A DNA stretch of 42,927 nucleotides from Lachnospiraceae bacterium (lineage in GTDB: Bacteria; Bacillota; Clostridia; Lachnospirales; Lachnospiraceae), in contig JAFVCL010000044.1 in NCBI GenBank assembly GCA_017479285.1, forward strand, positions 1 to 42,927. Direction: 5' to 3'. Below the pieces are notes generated by a model. That model worked only from the letters and a program-made list of their open reading frames with translations. It was not told the origin of the DNA and did no database searches. Positions 1 to 7,968 of the stretch are shown piece by piece (position 1 is the first letter of the stretch; each line of letters starts with the position of its first letter). The position numbers and the translations under genes are program-made.

Positions 1-55
1 ATGACTGTATTATACCATATATTGTTGCGTTTGTGGGCATATATTGCATATTTAG

Positions 56-925
56 TTAGGTTATACACCCAAAGTGCCCTGAAGCCAGGAAATATCTGCG
101 TTTTACAGATACAGGGCAGATAACTTGTAAACTTACGCTAGTTATCCCATTAATTGTGATATATCTATCATCTGCTACAACAACAGAACTTTCAGAATCC
201 ATATCTGAATTATCGATACTTGAATCAAAAATATCAGGAGCATTTCCGCTGGTCAATCTGCCTGTTGAACCATCAAAATTATAAGCCACCCCGTCGATAG
301 TAACATTTCCTTTTGCCATAAGGCCGGTCTGACGATCATAATAATATACATTACCTGCCTGATCAGGATATATATTCTCATCATTGCCCTGCACCTTATA
401 CCAGCCCTTAACCATCTTTCCGTTAGAATCATAACGAACCCATTTTCCGGCTCCTGCTCCTCCATGGCTCCTTATAGCTTGCTTAACCTGAGCAGAGAGA
501 TCAACCACTTCTCCTCCCTCACTAGCCACGATATCTGCAGTTCTATTGCTCATAGATGCTACGTTATTTATCCATTCTTCATTTCCAAGGTTACCCAACT
601 CGTCTGAATAAATATAGGGCATAAACACTTCCTTATCGCAAGCTTTAGCTCCATTATATAACGCGTCAAGCCAGTACCAGCCATCGCTCTCTCGGTCATA
701 TATTTCACGTCCGCGTTCGGTACCGTCGTAGAAAACATTACCTATACTCCCATATACACCCTGGCGTTCCCCATTCTCATACCAAAACTGTTTTCCCTCA
801 TCTGTTCTCCACTCATAAGTATTGTCCCCATCCTGATATGCAAATGCAGCAGTTGATGGAAGTAATACCGTGCTCAATGCTATCGTGCCGAGCGTTGCCA
901 ACACCTTTTTAGTTTCTCTTTTCAT
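56..925 (-). CDS. Secreted cell-wall-binding repeat protein
   Basis: Predicted 289-residue exported protein. The start at 925 is preferred over an in-frame ATG at 1030 because a GGAAG ribosome binding site lies just upstream and the product then begins with a classic signal peptide (MKRETKK, a hydrophobic stretch, then a likely cut after AFA around residue 29). The body has aromatic/glycine motifs such as GKQFWYENGERQG, GWYWLDALYNGAK, GKWVRYDSNGKMVKGWY and YYYDRQTGLMAKG, which resemble choline/glucan-binding (CW_binding) repeats that hold proteins to the Gram-positive wall. The central part (about residues 105-170) is not repeat-like and I do not recognise it. The last 40 residues do not look like a repeat; the gene could be shortened there. 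No enzymatic domain is visible. It sits downstream of a structured leader with a terminator, which suggests regulated expression. Confidence 0.75.
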   Translation of the reverse strand: MKRETKKVLATLGTIALSTVLLPSTAAFAYQDGDNTYEWRTDEGKQFWYENGERQGVYGSIGNVFYDGTERGREIYDRESDGWYWLDALYNGAKACDKEVFMPYIYSDELGNLGNEEWINNVASMSNRTADIVASEGGEVVDLSAQVKQAIRSHGGAGAGKWVRYDSNGKMVKGWYKVQGNDENIYPDQAGNVYYYDRQTGLMAKGNVTIDGVAYNFDGSTGRLTSGNAPDIFDSSIDNSDMDSESSVVVADDRYITINGITSVSLQVICPVSVKRRYFLASGHFGCIT

Positions 926-964
926 GCCTCTTTTCTTCCTTTCTTTTACACAGTATTTCTGAAC

Positions 965-992
965 AAAAAAATGCGCAGCCGAAGCTGCGCAT
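965..992 (-). terminator. Intrinsic terminator inside the leader of the cell-wall protein gene
   Basis: On the minus strand a perfect 9-bp stem ATGCGCAGC / GCTGCGCAT closes on a TTCG tetraloop and is followed by a run of at least six T. It lies between the likely promoter (1132-1140) and the start codon at 925, so it can work as an attenuator and not only as the end of an upstream gene; no minus-strand gene lies directly upstream. Confidence 0.8.
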
Positions 993-1125
993 GAAAACCG
1001 CCGCTCCGTTTGCTGCGACGCAAATCTCATCTAAGTCCACAGAGGGAATAGAGAAGAGGAGCAAGCGTTTTTACCGAAATAAAAACACTTCCTCTGTAGA
1101 CTTAAATATTCGATTTGCGTCGCAA
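993..1125 (-). ncRNA. Structured 5' leader RNA, candidate cis-regulatory element
   Basis: Three nested helices are visible. P1 pairs 1015-1026 (GCGACGCAAATC) with 1112-1123 (GATTTGCGTCGC), a perfect 12 bp. P2 pairs 1032-1045 with 1091-1104, 13 of 14 positions. P3 is the hairpin 1067-1086 (GTTTTTA, 6-nt loop, TAAAAAC). The promoter at 1132-1140 would start the RNA at about 1125, right at the foot of P1. The element is followed by the 965-992 terminator and then the ribosome binding site. This is the architecture of a riboswitch or protein-controlled attenuator. I do not recognise the class. The alternative is a small inverted-repeat element (MITE-like). Confidence 0.5.
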
Positions 1126-1131
1126 CTTCAT

Positions 1132-1160
1132 ATTATCACATAAAATCCTGTAATACAAAC
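1132..1160 (-). promoter_or_regulatory. Probable promoter for leader and cell-wall protein
   Basis: An extended -10 element TGTGATAAT (minus strand, 1132-1140) is present. The -35 at 17-bp spacing (GTTTGT, 1155-1160) is weak. Two copies of a 17-bp direct repeat lie upstream (1181-1197 and 1210-1226), which might bind an activator that compensates for the poor -35. Confidence 0.45.
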
Positions 1161-1180
1161 AGAAAAATATTGAAACAAAG

Positions 1181-1226
1181 TGTAATAAGTTATAAGACAA
1201 AACAGAAAATGTAATAAGTTATAAGA
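1181..1226. repeat. Tandem 17-bp direct repeat upstream of the leader promoter
   Basis: TGTAATAAGTTATAAGA occurs exactly at 1181-1197 and 1210-1226, a 29-bp period, close to three helical turns. It lies about 55-100 bp upstream of the predicted start of transcription at 1125. The region 1227-1314 is AT-rich and I see no gene in it. Confidence 0.6.
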
Positions 1227-1314
1227 AAGAACTCAAAAAACAAAAATCAAACAACATTAAATCGGAGGTACATAGAAGAGTACATAAATTCAAAAACTAT
1301 ATAAATAATCTGCT

Positions 1315-1369
1315 AAAAAGGGACGGCTCTTCGGGCCAGCATATAAATGATGCTCCGAAGAACCGTCCC
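1315..1369 (-). terminator. Strong terminator after nadE
   Basis: On the minus strand a 15-bp stem with one mismatch (1355-1369 with 1320-1334, GGGACGG ... CCGTCCC), extended by an inner AGCAT/ATGCT helix, is followed by TTTTT. It lies 9 nt past the nadE stop codon and ends the long minus-strand gene series. It could also be formed by a dispersed repeat, because GGGACGGTTCTTCGG-type hairpins recur in Firmicutes genomes in my recollection. Confidence 0.85.
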
Positions 1370-1377
1370 ACATAAAA

Positions 1378-2163
1378 CTAACCCTTTCTGTACGCCGGAA
1401 TAACCTTTAATTTATGCAGGTTTATGGCATGCAATCTGTCTATCTTTTTTTTGATTTCTTCATCGGGACATACGCCGTTTAAGATATACTCATCCAGCAT
1501 CTCGTATGTAAATCCCAGCTTATCCTCGTCGCTCATTCCGCTAAGTCCGTCCGATGGCGTTTTGTGGACGAGTTCTGTGGGCAGACCAAATTCATCGCCT
1601 ATCGCGAGCACCTCCCTCACGGTAAAATCCGAGATAGGGGAAAAATCTCCCGCGGCATCGCCGTATTTAGTGCTGTACCCGACATAATCCTCCGATTTAT
1701 TGCAGGTATTTGCGACTCTTCCGCCGTTTGGAAGAGACTGCGCCACAGCGTACAGCGTACTCATACGGATCCTGGGTGGAATATTGATCTTCATATCAGC
1801 CGTTATCGGAATACTGCCCTCCGGGAAAATATCTGAAGCTTTACCGCCGTAAAACTCCGCGCTCCTTATGCTCTCCGTGAGTGCATCAGCCGCCTCTCCT
1901 ATATTTACTATAACCGCAGGGATTCCAAGAGTATCTGCAACAAGCTTTGAATCCTCTATATCCGGCTGTACTCCTCTCGGCATCAGGACACCAACTACGC
2001 GCTCAGCACCCAGCGCCTCCTTGAGCAAAGCCGCAACAATCGTTGAGTCCTTGCCTCCCGAAAGTCCGACGACCGCGCTTGCCTTCGGTCCGTTTTCCGA
2101 AAACCAGTCCCGGATCCATTTTATAATATTGTCCTTTTCTCTCTTTGGGTCAAAATTATACAT
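1378..2163 (-). CDS. nadE: NAD+ synthetase, ammonia-type
   Basis: 261 residues. It converts nicotinate adenine dinucleotide to NAD+ using ATP and ammonia, the last step of NAD synthesis. The N-terminal PP-loop ATP-binding motif SGGKDS is at residues 35-40, and the NTCNKSEDYVGYSTKYGD region near 150-170 is the substrate-binding part typical of NadE. The length fits the short, NH3-dependent class with no glutaminase domain, so nitrogen must come from free ammonia or a partner. A TAGGAAAAT binding site precedes the ATG. It is the last gene of the pncA-like/pncB/nadE set and is followed by a strong terminator. Confidence 0.93.
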   Translation of the reverse strand: MYNFDPKREKDNIIKWIRDWFSENGPKASAVVGLSGGKDSTIVAALLKEALGAERVVGVLMPRGVQPDIEDSKLVADTLGIPAVIVNIGEAADALTESIRSAEFYGGKASDIFPEGSIPITADMKINIPPRIRMSTLYAVAQSLPNGGRVANTCNKSEDYVGYSTKYGDAAGDFSPISDFTVREVLAIGDEFGLPTELVHKTPSDGLSGMSDEDKLGFTYEMLDEYILNGVCPDEEIKKKIDRLHAINLHKLKVIPAYRKG

Positions 2164-2258
2164 ATTATTTTCCTATATCAATAAGGGCTTCTATCCGCCT
2201 GATCCGCTCCGCACATCTCATTACGCTTTACACTTTAACCAAAAGCTCTTTTAACGCA

Positions 2259-3470
2259 TCAGTCTTTCTCATGCTGCATTCTCCAGTCGATACACCTTTG
2301 GAGATAAGCCACATAATCCGGATTCTTGCACATTCCCTTTCCCGCAACATCCGAAATCTTCGCAACATCCTGTCCGTTGCAGGCGGTGGTCTTCATTACA
2401 ATATTTAAAGGCTCCGCAAAGGTATCGTTAGAAATATATGTTCCGATTCCGAAAGCAACCTTTATCCTTCCTCGGAAATGCCCGTGTATATTGTGAGCTC
2501 TCTCAAAATCAAGACTGTCGCTGAACAGGAGCGTTTTTTGCCTGGCATCGATCCCCAGCTTTTCATAATGGGCAAGTATCTTTTCTCCCCATTCTATCGG
2601 GTCTCCCGAATCGTGTCTTACGCCTGAGAAAAGAGTCGCATACTGAAGGTCAAAATCTCTCAGGAAGCAGTCTGTGGTTATGGCATCGGTAAGTGCCGTT
2701 CCGTTTTGTACGCCATACTCCTTTACCCAGAATTTAAGGGCATATCTGTTTGAATACGCGGGATTATGCGCGTGGTCTCCCTGTCCGACACACATTATCC
2801 ACTCATGTGCCATCGTTCCCACAGGCAGAACATTGTACTTTCTGGCAAGAAATACATTAGAGGTTCCGACAAACCTTGAAGCACCGAGATCTGCCCCGGC
2901 AAGCTCCCTTACAGCCATCTCCTGCGCTTCGGCGCAAAGCCTCCTTCTCAATCCGAATTCACTGAACGCGGATATATCGTACCGGCCGCTTTTAAGCGAT
3001 GCGATCTTCTCCGAAAGCCTCTCCTGATAACTGGTCATAAGCTCTCCGTACTCATATTTCATACGGAAATAGACCTCGTTTACTATGGCAAGCGTCGGTA
3101 TCTCATACATCGAAGTATTAAGCCAGGTACCGTTTGTCTCAATATTCAGCCCGCACTCCGCATTGGTATCAATCACAAAATCTTCGAATCTCGGATGCCA
3201 GAGCCTTAAGAAATCTATATAGGATTTCTTAAACCATGAAATAGTCCCGAGATATGAAAGCTCCTCCTCCGTAAAACGGAGTTCGCAGTAGTTCTTTATC
3301 TGTTCACGGATCTCGTCAACCATATCGTTATCAAAATGGACATCTGCATTTCTGCACTTAAAAGTCCATGTGGTTTCATAGGACGGGAAGTTGTGATAGA
3401 TAGCCTGTCCCATGCTGAATTTATACAGGTCTGTCTCAAGTAGGCTTACGATAACCGGCGAAAATTTCAT
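2259..3470 (-). CDS. pncB: Nicotinate phosphoribosyltransferase
   Basis: 403 residues. It makes nicotinate mononucleotide from nicotinate and PRPP, with ATP hydrolysis, in the Preiss-Handler salvage route. Family features visible include the N-terminal LLETDLYKFSMGQAIY, the VGTMAHEW segment in the middle, and the RHDSGDPIEWGEK segment followed by FSDSLDFERA, which form the phosphoribosyl site. The length matches the bacterial PncB class. AAGGGGAATATT precedes the start codon. It lies between a nicotinamidase-like gene and nadE, so three salvage steps are encoded together; the adenylyltransferase nadD is not in this window. Confidence 0.92.
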   Translation of the reverse strand: MKFSPVIVSLLETDLYKFSMGQAIYHNFPSYETTWTFKCRNADVHFDNDMVDEIREQIKNYCELRFTEEELSYLGTISWFKKSYIDFLRLWHPRFEDFVIDTNAECGLNIETNGTWLNTSMYEIPTLAIVNEVYFRMKYEYGELMTSYQERLSEKIASLKSGRYDISAFSEFGLRRRLCAEAQEMAVRELAGADLGASRFVGTSNVFLARKYNVLPVGTMAHEWIMCVGQGDHAHNPAYSNRYALKFWVKEYGVQNGTALTDAITTDCFLRDFDLQYATLFSGVRHDSGDPIEWGEKILAHYEKLGIDARQKTLLFSDSLDFERAHNIHGHFRGRIKVAFGIGTYISNDTFAEPLNIVMKTTACNGQDVAKISDVAGKGMCKNPDYVAYLQRCIDWRMQHEKD

Positions 3471-3537
3471 AATATTCCCCTTAATCTCTTAAAAATTCCG
3501 GCTCCGGGAGGAGCTTTTAAAATAAAAAAATATCTAT

Positions 3538-4059
3538 TTACACTACATCAATATGGCAGGTTTTCATGGCTGCGAGAGCGGTCTCGTGAGACTCCGGCGT
3601 AACACAGGCGCAAAGGTCTGAGTGTGTAACTATCCTTGTCTCCGGTGCAAACGCCTTTAAAGTAACTTCGTTGCTTATAACACATATTCCGGTACATACA
3701 CCGCAAAAATCAACAAGCTCATATCCGCTGTCCCTTATAAACTCCGCAAGTTCAACGCTTCCAAAGGTGGGCTTGTTGAATATTTTTAAAGTAATACCTT
3801 TATCCTCCGACAGCATCTTAAGTTCCGGAACGATTTCCCATCCGGTAGTATTCTCTATACAGTGCGGAACCGGAAGCTTTTCTCCTTCGAGGGTATCCAT
3901 ATAATTGTCCTTATGCGTATCCCTTGTAAATACCACATCTCCGTCATAGGATTTTATGTATTCCGCAATAGCCGGTACTACCGACTGAGCCTCCGCGGTT
4001 CCAAGTACCCCGGTAACAAAATCATTCTGCATATCCACAACAACAAGTAATTTTTTCAT
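3538..4059 (-). CDS. pncA: Isochorismatase-fold amidase, probable nicotinamidase
   Basis: 173 residues from the start at 4059, which has a perfect CCGGAGGGTG site; an upstream in-frame ATG at 4125 would overlap the previous gene and has no such site. Likely reaction: nicotinamide to nicotinate plus ammonia. The catalytic triad of the family is visible: D9 (VVVDMQNDF), K96 (FNKPTFGS) and C126 (GVCTGICV). D47 and H49 (TRDTHKDNY) and H66 (PVPHC) fit the metal site of nicotinamidases. The neighbours pncB and nadE take nicotinate on to NAD, which supports nicotinamidase over other cysteine hydrolases of the fold. Confidence 0.82.
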   Translation of the reverse strand: MKKLLVVVDMQNDFVTGVLGTAEAQSVVPAIAEYIKSYDGDVVFTRDTHKDNYMDTLEGEKLPVPHCIENTTGWEIVPELKMLSEDKGITLKIFNKPTFGSVELAEFIRDSGYELVDFCGVCTGICVISNEVTLKAFAPETRIVTHSDLCACVTPESHETALAAMKTCHIDVV

Positions 4060-4111
4060 TATGCACCCTCCGGAACTTTTCTTCTTTTCTAACTCTGTTA
4101 TTACGCATCCC

Positions 4112-4576
4112 TCACTGCCTGTCATAATATGCCTTGCCGCCGCTCGGCAGGAAGTATGTCCTTATATATCCATCGGTTGAAACTACAACAAATTCGTTAG
4201 TCTCCTCAAGATAAAAAACATAATCTCCGTCCTCAGCTTCTGTCTTGTGCAGGGCATTCGGATTGTTTACCACTGCGGAGGCGGCTGCCTCGTATTCATC
4301 GGCAGATTCAAAGCCCATCTCGATCCCATGCTTTTCATAATGCTGTTTTTTTAGCTTATTATTTCTGAAGTAGAATCTTGTTTCCTCAGGCTCTGTATCA
4401 TAGCTTTCAGTAATCTCAAGGTTTTCTCTTGCAGCGTCCTGCTTGTCAAGGTAGCTTGCAAGTGAGCCGCATCCGCATAAATTCAGCGACAGTAAACAAA
4501 CAGCTGCCGAATAAAGGCAGCCCTTGATAAATTTTTTAAACCCGGTGTTTTTTTCCATATTGTTCCCGTTACTCAT
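4112..4576 (-). CDS. Lipoprotein with C-terminal BECR-type (RNase toxin-like) domain
   Basis: 154 residues. The N-terminus is basic, then hydrophobic, then LCGC (C36), a lipobox, so the protein is probably lipid-anchored outside the membrane. Residues 65-154 (KKQHYEKHG with H79 and H83, then SADEYEAAASAVVNNPNALHK, NEFVVVSTDGYIRTYF and a final YYDRQ) match, from memory, the C-terminal toxin domains of polymorphic/LXG-type toxins in the barnase-EndoU-colicin E5/D-RelE (BECR) group. Here the domain is not on a large delivery protein. The ATG at 4576 overlaps the end of the CPCC gene by 8 bp (ATGAGTAA), which suggests coupled translation; an ATG at 4558 is an alternative start. It may be an active RNase, an exapted binding domain or a relic. 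Confidence 0.65.
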   Translation of the reverse strand: MSNGNNMEKNTGFKKFIKGCLYSAAVCLLSLNLCGCGSLASYLDKQDAARENLEITESYDTEPEETRFYFRNNKLKKQHYEKHGIEMGFESADEYEAAASAVVNNPNALHKTEAEDGDYVFYLEETNEFVVVSTDGYIRTYFLPSGGKAYYDRQ

Positions 4577-4877
4577 AGTTTCTTTCGATTTCCTCCGGAT
4601 ATGGCGTCCTTACATAGGACTTGTACCTCTCTTCACAGGCTCCGAATTCACGGTAATTCTTCCTTGCCTGAACAAGGGAGACATTATTCGCCCCGGTCTC
4701 ATCGGGGTTTCTTAGCTGAGAAGGATCATTTTCCCAAAAACAGACGGGACAGATCTCGAAGGATGAATCCTCGGGATCAAGCGTCCTGTTTCCGCAGCAG
4801 GGACAAACCGCATACTCCGAATGGTTATCGGAGTATGCAGCCTGCATTATATCTTCATCATTTACATTACTACCCAT
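4569..4877 (-). CDS. CPCC-family cysteine-rich protein
   Basis: 102 residues. It carries C25-P-C27-C28-G and C43-P-V-C46-F-W-E-N-D-P, two cysteine knuckles that fit the CPCC family (Pfam Cys_rich_CPCC in my recollection) and would bind one zinc ion, followed by NNVSLVQARKNYREFGACEERY, the usual conserved tail of that family. No signal peptide is seen, so it is cytoplasmic. A CCGGAGGAAAAGCT site precedes the ATG. The stop codon is inside the start of the lipoprotein/toxin-like gene, so the two are made together. The arrangement suggests an immunity or chaperone partner, but that is inference; the family has no function that I know. Confidence 0.8.
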   Translation of the reverse strand: MGSNVNDEDIMQAAYSDNHSEYAVCPCCGNRTLDPEDSSFEICPVCFWENDPSQLRNPDETGANNVSLVQARKNYREFGACEERYKSYVRTPYPEEIERNYE

Positions 4878-4930
4878 AGCTTTTCCTCCGGCGGTATACG
4901 GCTTTCTCCCGTTCCCTCAGGTCATCAGCA

Positions 4931-6337
4931 TTACTCTTTTCCGTCCCAGCAGTATGTACAGAGCTTCGAGGGGTCTATACCGGTAGCCTCTATCATATCG
5001 TCGAGTCTGTTAAATCTGAGCGAGGTAAACTTAAGCTCCTTACAGATCTCTTCCTCCATTTTTTTGTATTTCTCGGATTCGGGATCGGCGTATTCCTGTA
5101 AAATCTCCTCGGTCACATTCCCGTGCTCAAGCCTCTCGATAACCCTTCTTGCGATAAGATCCATCTCCGAATTCGACCGGGAGAAATTTAAATATTTGCA
5201 TCCGTAAAGAAGCGGCGGGCATGCAGGTCTTATATGAACCTCCTTTGCCCCGTTTTCGTACAGATACTCCGTAGTCTCACGAAGCTGCGTTCCTCTGACG
5301 ATGGAATCGTCTATAAGAAGAATGCTCTTTCCGTTTATGAGCTCATTTACCGCAAGCATCTTCATCTTTGCAATAAGATCTCTCTTGCTCTGAATCGTCG
5401 GCATAAAGGATCTCGGCCAGGTGGGAGTATACTTTATAAACGGTCTCGAGAAGGGAATTCCCGACTCATTGGCGTATCCCACCGCGTGGGCCGTTCCCGA
5501 ATCCGGTACCCCGGCAACGATATCCGGCTTTACATTGTCGCGCTTTGCCATCTTTGCGCCGCAGTTATATCTCATCTGCTCCACATTCAATCCCTCATAA
5601 GTGCTTGCGGGATAACCGTAGTAGACCCAAAGGAATGTACAGATTTTCATGTCTGTACCGGGCTTTGAAAGTGTAATACAATTCTTCTCTGTAAGAACAA
5701 CAATCTCTCCGGGACCGAGTTCCTTGTAATCATGATATCCGAGATTCTTGTACGCGAAATTCTCAAATGAGACACAGAAGCCTTCCGCCTTCTTTCCGAT
5801 CTCGACAGGTGTTCTTCCGAGCTTGTCTCTTGCGGCATATATTCCGGCCTGGTTTAGGAGAAGCAGAGACATCGATCCCTCCACCACCTCCTGTACAAAC
5901 TGTATTCCTTCGATAAGGTTTGCCTTGGTATTTATGAGAGCCGCAACAAGCTCCGTCGCGTTTATCTCCCCCGAACTCATCTCCTGGAAATGAACATGTC
6001 CCTGATCAAAGAGCATCTGGGTAAGTTCCTCTATATTGTTGATCTTTCCTACGGTAGAGATCGCGTAGGTTCCGTGATGCGAACGGATTATGAGAGGCTG
6101 GGCCTCATAGTCGGATATACAGCCGATGCCGTACCATCCGCTCATACCCTGAATCTCTTTCTCAAATTTTGTTCTGAAGGGTGCATTCTCAATATTATGA
6201 ATGGCACGCTCAAAACCGTCCTTACCGTAAAGTGTGATACCGCCCCTCCGCGTTCCCAGATGTGAGTGATAATCTATTCCGAAAAACAGATCAAAAACAC
6301 AGTCATCCTTCGAAGCAACACCAAAAAAACCGCCCAT
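4931..6337 (-). CDS. PurF-like amidophosphoribosyltransferase lacking the catalytic Cys
   Basis: 468 residues. The C-terminal phosphoribosyltransferase half is intact: the PRPP motif LLIDDSIVRGTQ is near residues 341-352 and VAGVPDSGTAHAVGYA lies before it. Cysteines C233, C380, C460 and C463 fall where Bacillus-type PurF holds its 4Fe-4S cluster. The N-terminal Ntn-hydrolase half is unusual: it starts MGGFFG, where true PurF has MCGI/V with the nucleophile cysteine, and the HNGN-like loop reads STVGKINN. Glutamine hydrolysis should therefore be impossible. It follows purC and purB, so it belongs to purine synthesis, perhaps using free ammonia or regulating a second PurF elsewhere. A paralogue of this type is, as I recall, common in Lachnospiraceae. 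Confidence 0.85.
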   Translation of the reverse strand: MGGFFGVASKDDCVFDLFFGIDYHSHLGTRRGGITLYGKDGFERAIHNIENAPFRTKFEKEIQGMSGWYGIGCISDYEAQPLIIRSHHGTYAISTVGKINNIEELTQMLFDQGHVHFQEMSSGEINATELVAALINTKANLIEGIQFVQEVVEGSMSLLLLNQAGIYAARDKLGRTPVEIGKKAEGFCVSFENFAYKNLGYHDYKELGPGEIVVLTEKNCITLSKPGTDMKICTFLWVYYGYPASTYEGLNVEQMRYNCGAKMAKRDNVKPDIVAGVPDSGTAHAVGYANESGIPFSRPFIKYTPTWPRSFMPTIQSKRDLIAKMKMLAVNELINGKSILLIDDSIVRGTQLRETTEYLYENGAKEVHIRPACPPLLYGCKYLNFSRSNSEMDLIARRVIERLEHGNVTEEILQEYADPESEKYKKMEEEICKELKFTSLRFNRLDDMIEATGIDPSKLCTYCWDGKE

Positions 6338-6426
6338 TTTCTTAAGTCCTCTATCTTCCTAAATTCTATCTACCTGAAATCTATCTTCAAACATCTTTCC
6401 GGGCTCTTCAGAACCGGCGCTCCCGG

Positions 6427-7884
6427 TCAGACATTTATCTCCGCCTTCATTCCAAGGTCTTCCCTGTTTGCATCAAGTATCGGTCTTACAACTCCCGAAA
6501 GGAATGCATCTACCTGCTCCGGAGCTCTTCCCACATACTTTGAAAGCTCCATGGTGGATGCTTTTAATTCCTCAAGTGTAAGTCCGAATGCGGGATCGTC
6601 GGCAATCAGCTCAAGAAGGTTATTGTCCATACCCTTCTCCTTGACATTTCTTCCTGCCTCCATGGAGAGCGTCCTTATCTTCTCATGAAGCTCCTGACGG
6701 TTTCCGCCGTTCTTTGCGGCATCCATCATGATATTCTCGGTTGCCATGAACGGAAGCTCGGCAAGCATATGCTTCTCGATAACCTTCGGATATACCTTAA
6801 GTCCGTCGGTTACATTGAGGCACAGATCAAGGATGCCGTCTACGGCAAGGAAACCTTCCGGTATGGAAAGTCTCTTGTTTGCGGAATCGTCAAGAGTTCT
6901 CTCAAACCACTGCGTAGCTGAGGTGATTGCGGGATTGAGCGCATCTATCATAACATATCTGGAGAGCGATGCGATCCTCTCGCTTCTCATGGGATTTCTC
7001 TTATACGCCATGGCGGAAGAACCGATCTGGTTCTTCTCGAAGGGTTCCTCAACCTCCTTTAAGTGCTGGAGAAGTCTTATATCATTGCTCATCTTGTGAG
7101 CGGATGCGGCTATTCCGGCGAGAACATTCGCTGCTCTCGTATCCACCTTTCTCGAGTAGGTCTGTCCGGATACGGGATAGCATTCCTTAAAGCCCATCTT
7201 TGCGGCTATCATCGGGTCGATCTTGTCGATGGTCTCGTGATCTCCGTTAAAGAGCTCGAGGAACGAAGCCTGTGTTCCCGTTGTTCCCTTTGAGCCAAGG
7301 AGCTTCATGGTCGATAAAACATGATCAAGATCCTCCAAGTCAAGGCAGAATTCCTGTAACCAAAGGGTAGCTCTCTTTCCGACTGTCGTGGGCTGCGCGG
7401 GCTGGAAATGGGTAAACGCAAGCGTGGGCTGCTTTTTGTACTCATCCGCAAAATCAGCCAGAGTCTTCATAACATTAAGAAGCTTCTTACGGACAAGCTT
7501 AAGCGCCTCCGTCATAACGATAATATCAGTGTTGTCCCCGACATAACAGCTTGTGGCTCCGAGATGGATGATGCCTGCTGCCTTGGGGCACTGCTGTCCG
7601 TACGCGTATACATGGCTCATAACATCATGACGGACTTCCTTCTCCCTTGCCCTGGCAACATCATAGTTGATGTCCTCGGCATGGCTCTTTAACTCGTCGA
7701 TCATCTCCTGAGTTATTCTCGGCGCTCCGTCTCCATCCTTAAGTCCAAGTTCCATCTCAACCTCGGCGAGAGCTATCCAGAGCTTTCTCCATGTGCGGAA
7801 CTTCATATCCTGTGAAAAAATATACTGCATCTCCCTGCTTGCATAACGCTCAGAAAGGGGGCTTGTGTATACATCTGTAGCCAT
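6427..7884 (-). CDS. purB: Adenylosuccinate lyase
   Basis: 485 residues, the longer clostridial form of the fumarase/aspartase superfamily. It cleaves SAICAR to AICAR and adenylosuccinate to AMP, releasing fumarate both times. The family signature SSAMAYKRNPMRSERI is at residues 289-304, with the catalytic serine in the mobile loop; THFQPAQPTTVGKR near 158-171 holds the catalytic histidine, and TSCYVGDNTD near 111-120 is the first conserved region. GGAAAGAGG lies before the ATG. It is 84 bp downstream of purC and 89 bp upstream of the purF-like gene, so the two steps that make and cleave SAICAR are adjacent. Confidence 0.95.
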   Translation of the reverse strand: MATDVYTSPLSERYASREMQYIFSQDMKFRTWRKLWIALAEVEMELGLKDGDGAPRITQEMIDELKSHAEDINYDVARAREKEVRHDVMSHVYAYGQQCPKAAGIIHLGATSCYVGDNTDIIVMTEALKLVRKKLLNVMKTLADFADEYKKQPTLAFTHFQPAQPTTVGKRATLWLQEFCLDLEDLDHVLSTMKLLGSKGTTGTQASFLELFNGDHETIDKIDPMIAAKMGFKECYPVSGQTYSRKVDTRAANVLAGIAASAHKMSNDIRLLQHLKEVEEPFEKNQIGSSAMAYKRNPMRSERIASLSRYVMIDALNPAITSATQWFERTLDDSANKRLSIPEGFLAVDGILDLCLNVTDGLKVYPKVIEKHMLAELPFMATENIMMDAAKNGGNRQELHEKIRTLSMEAGRNVKEKGMDNNLLELIADDPAFGLTLEELKASTMELSKYVGRAPEQVDAFLSGVVRPILDANREDLGMKAEINV

Positions 7885-7968
7885 TTTGTTTCCTCTTTCC
7901 AGACCATCCTGCGGACGGTCTATGTATTTATACGACAGCTCTTAAGCTCTGCCGTTTTATGTATTTTT

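Noticed and set aside
926-1030. Longer start of the cell-wall protein at 1030
   Set aside because: It would translate through the terminator and leader, would hide the signal peptide, and lacks a ribosome site.
965-1140. c-di-GMP-I (GEMM) riboswitch because of GACGCAAA in the leader
   Set aside because: The other conserved parts (the GNRA tetraloop helix and receptor around it) are absent, and the helix pattern is different. The leader is kept as an unclassified candidate.
4060-4125. Longer start of the nicotinamidase at 4125
   Set aside because: It overlaps the lipoprotein end; the start at 4059 has a perfect site and the usual N-terminus.
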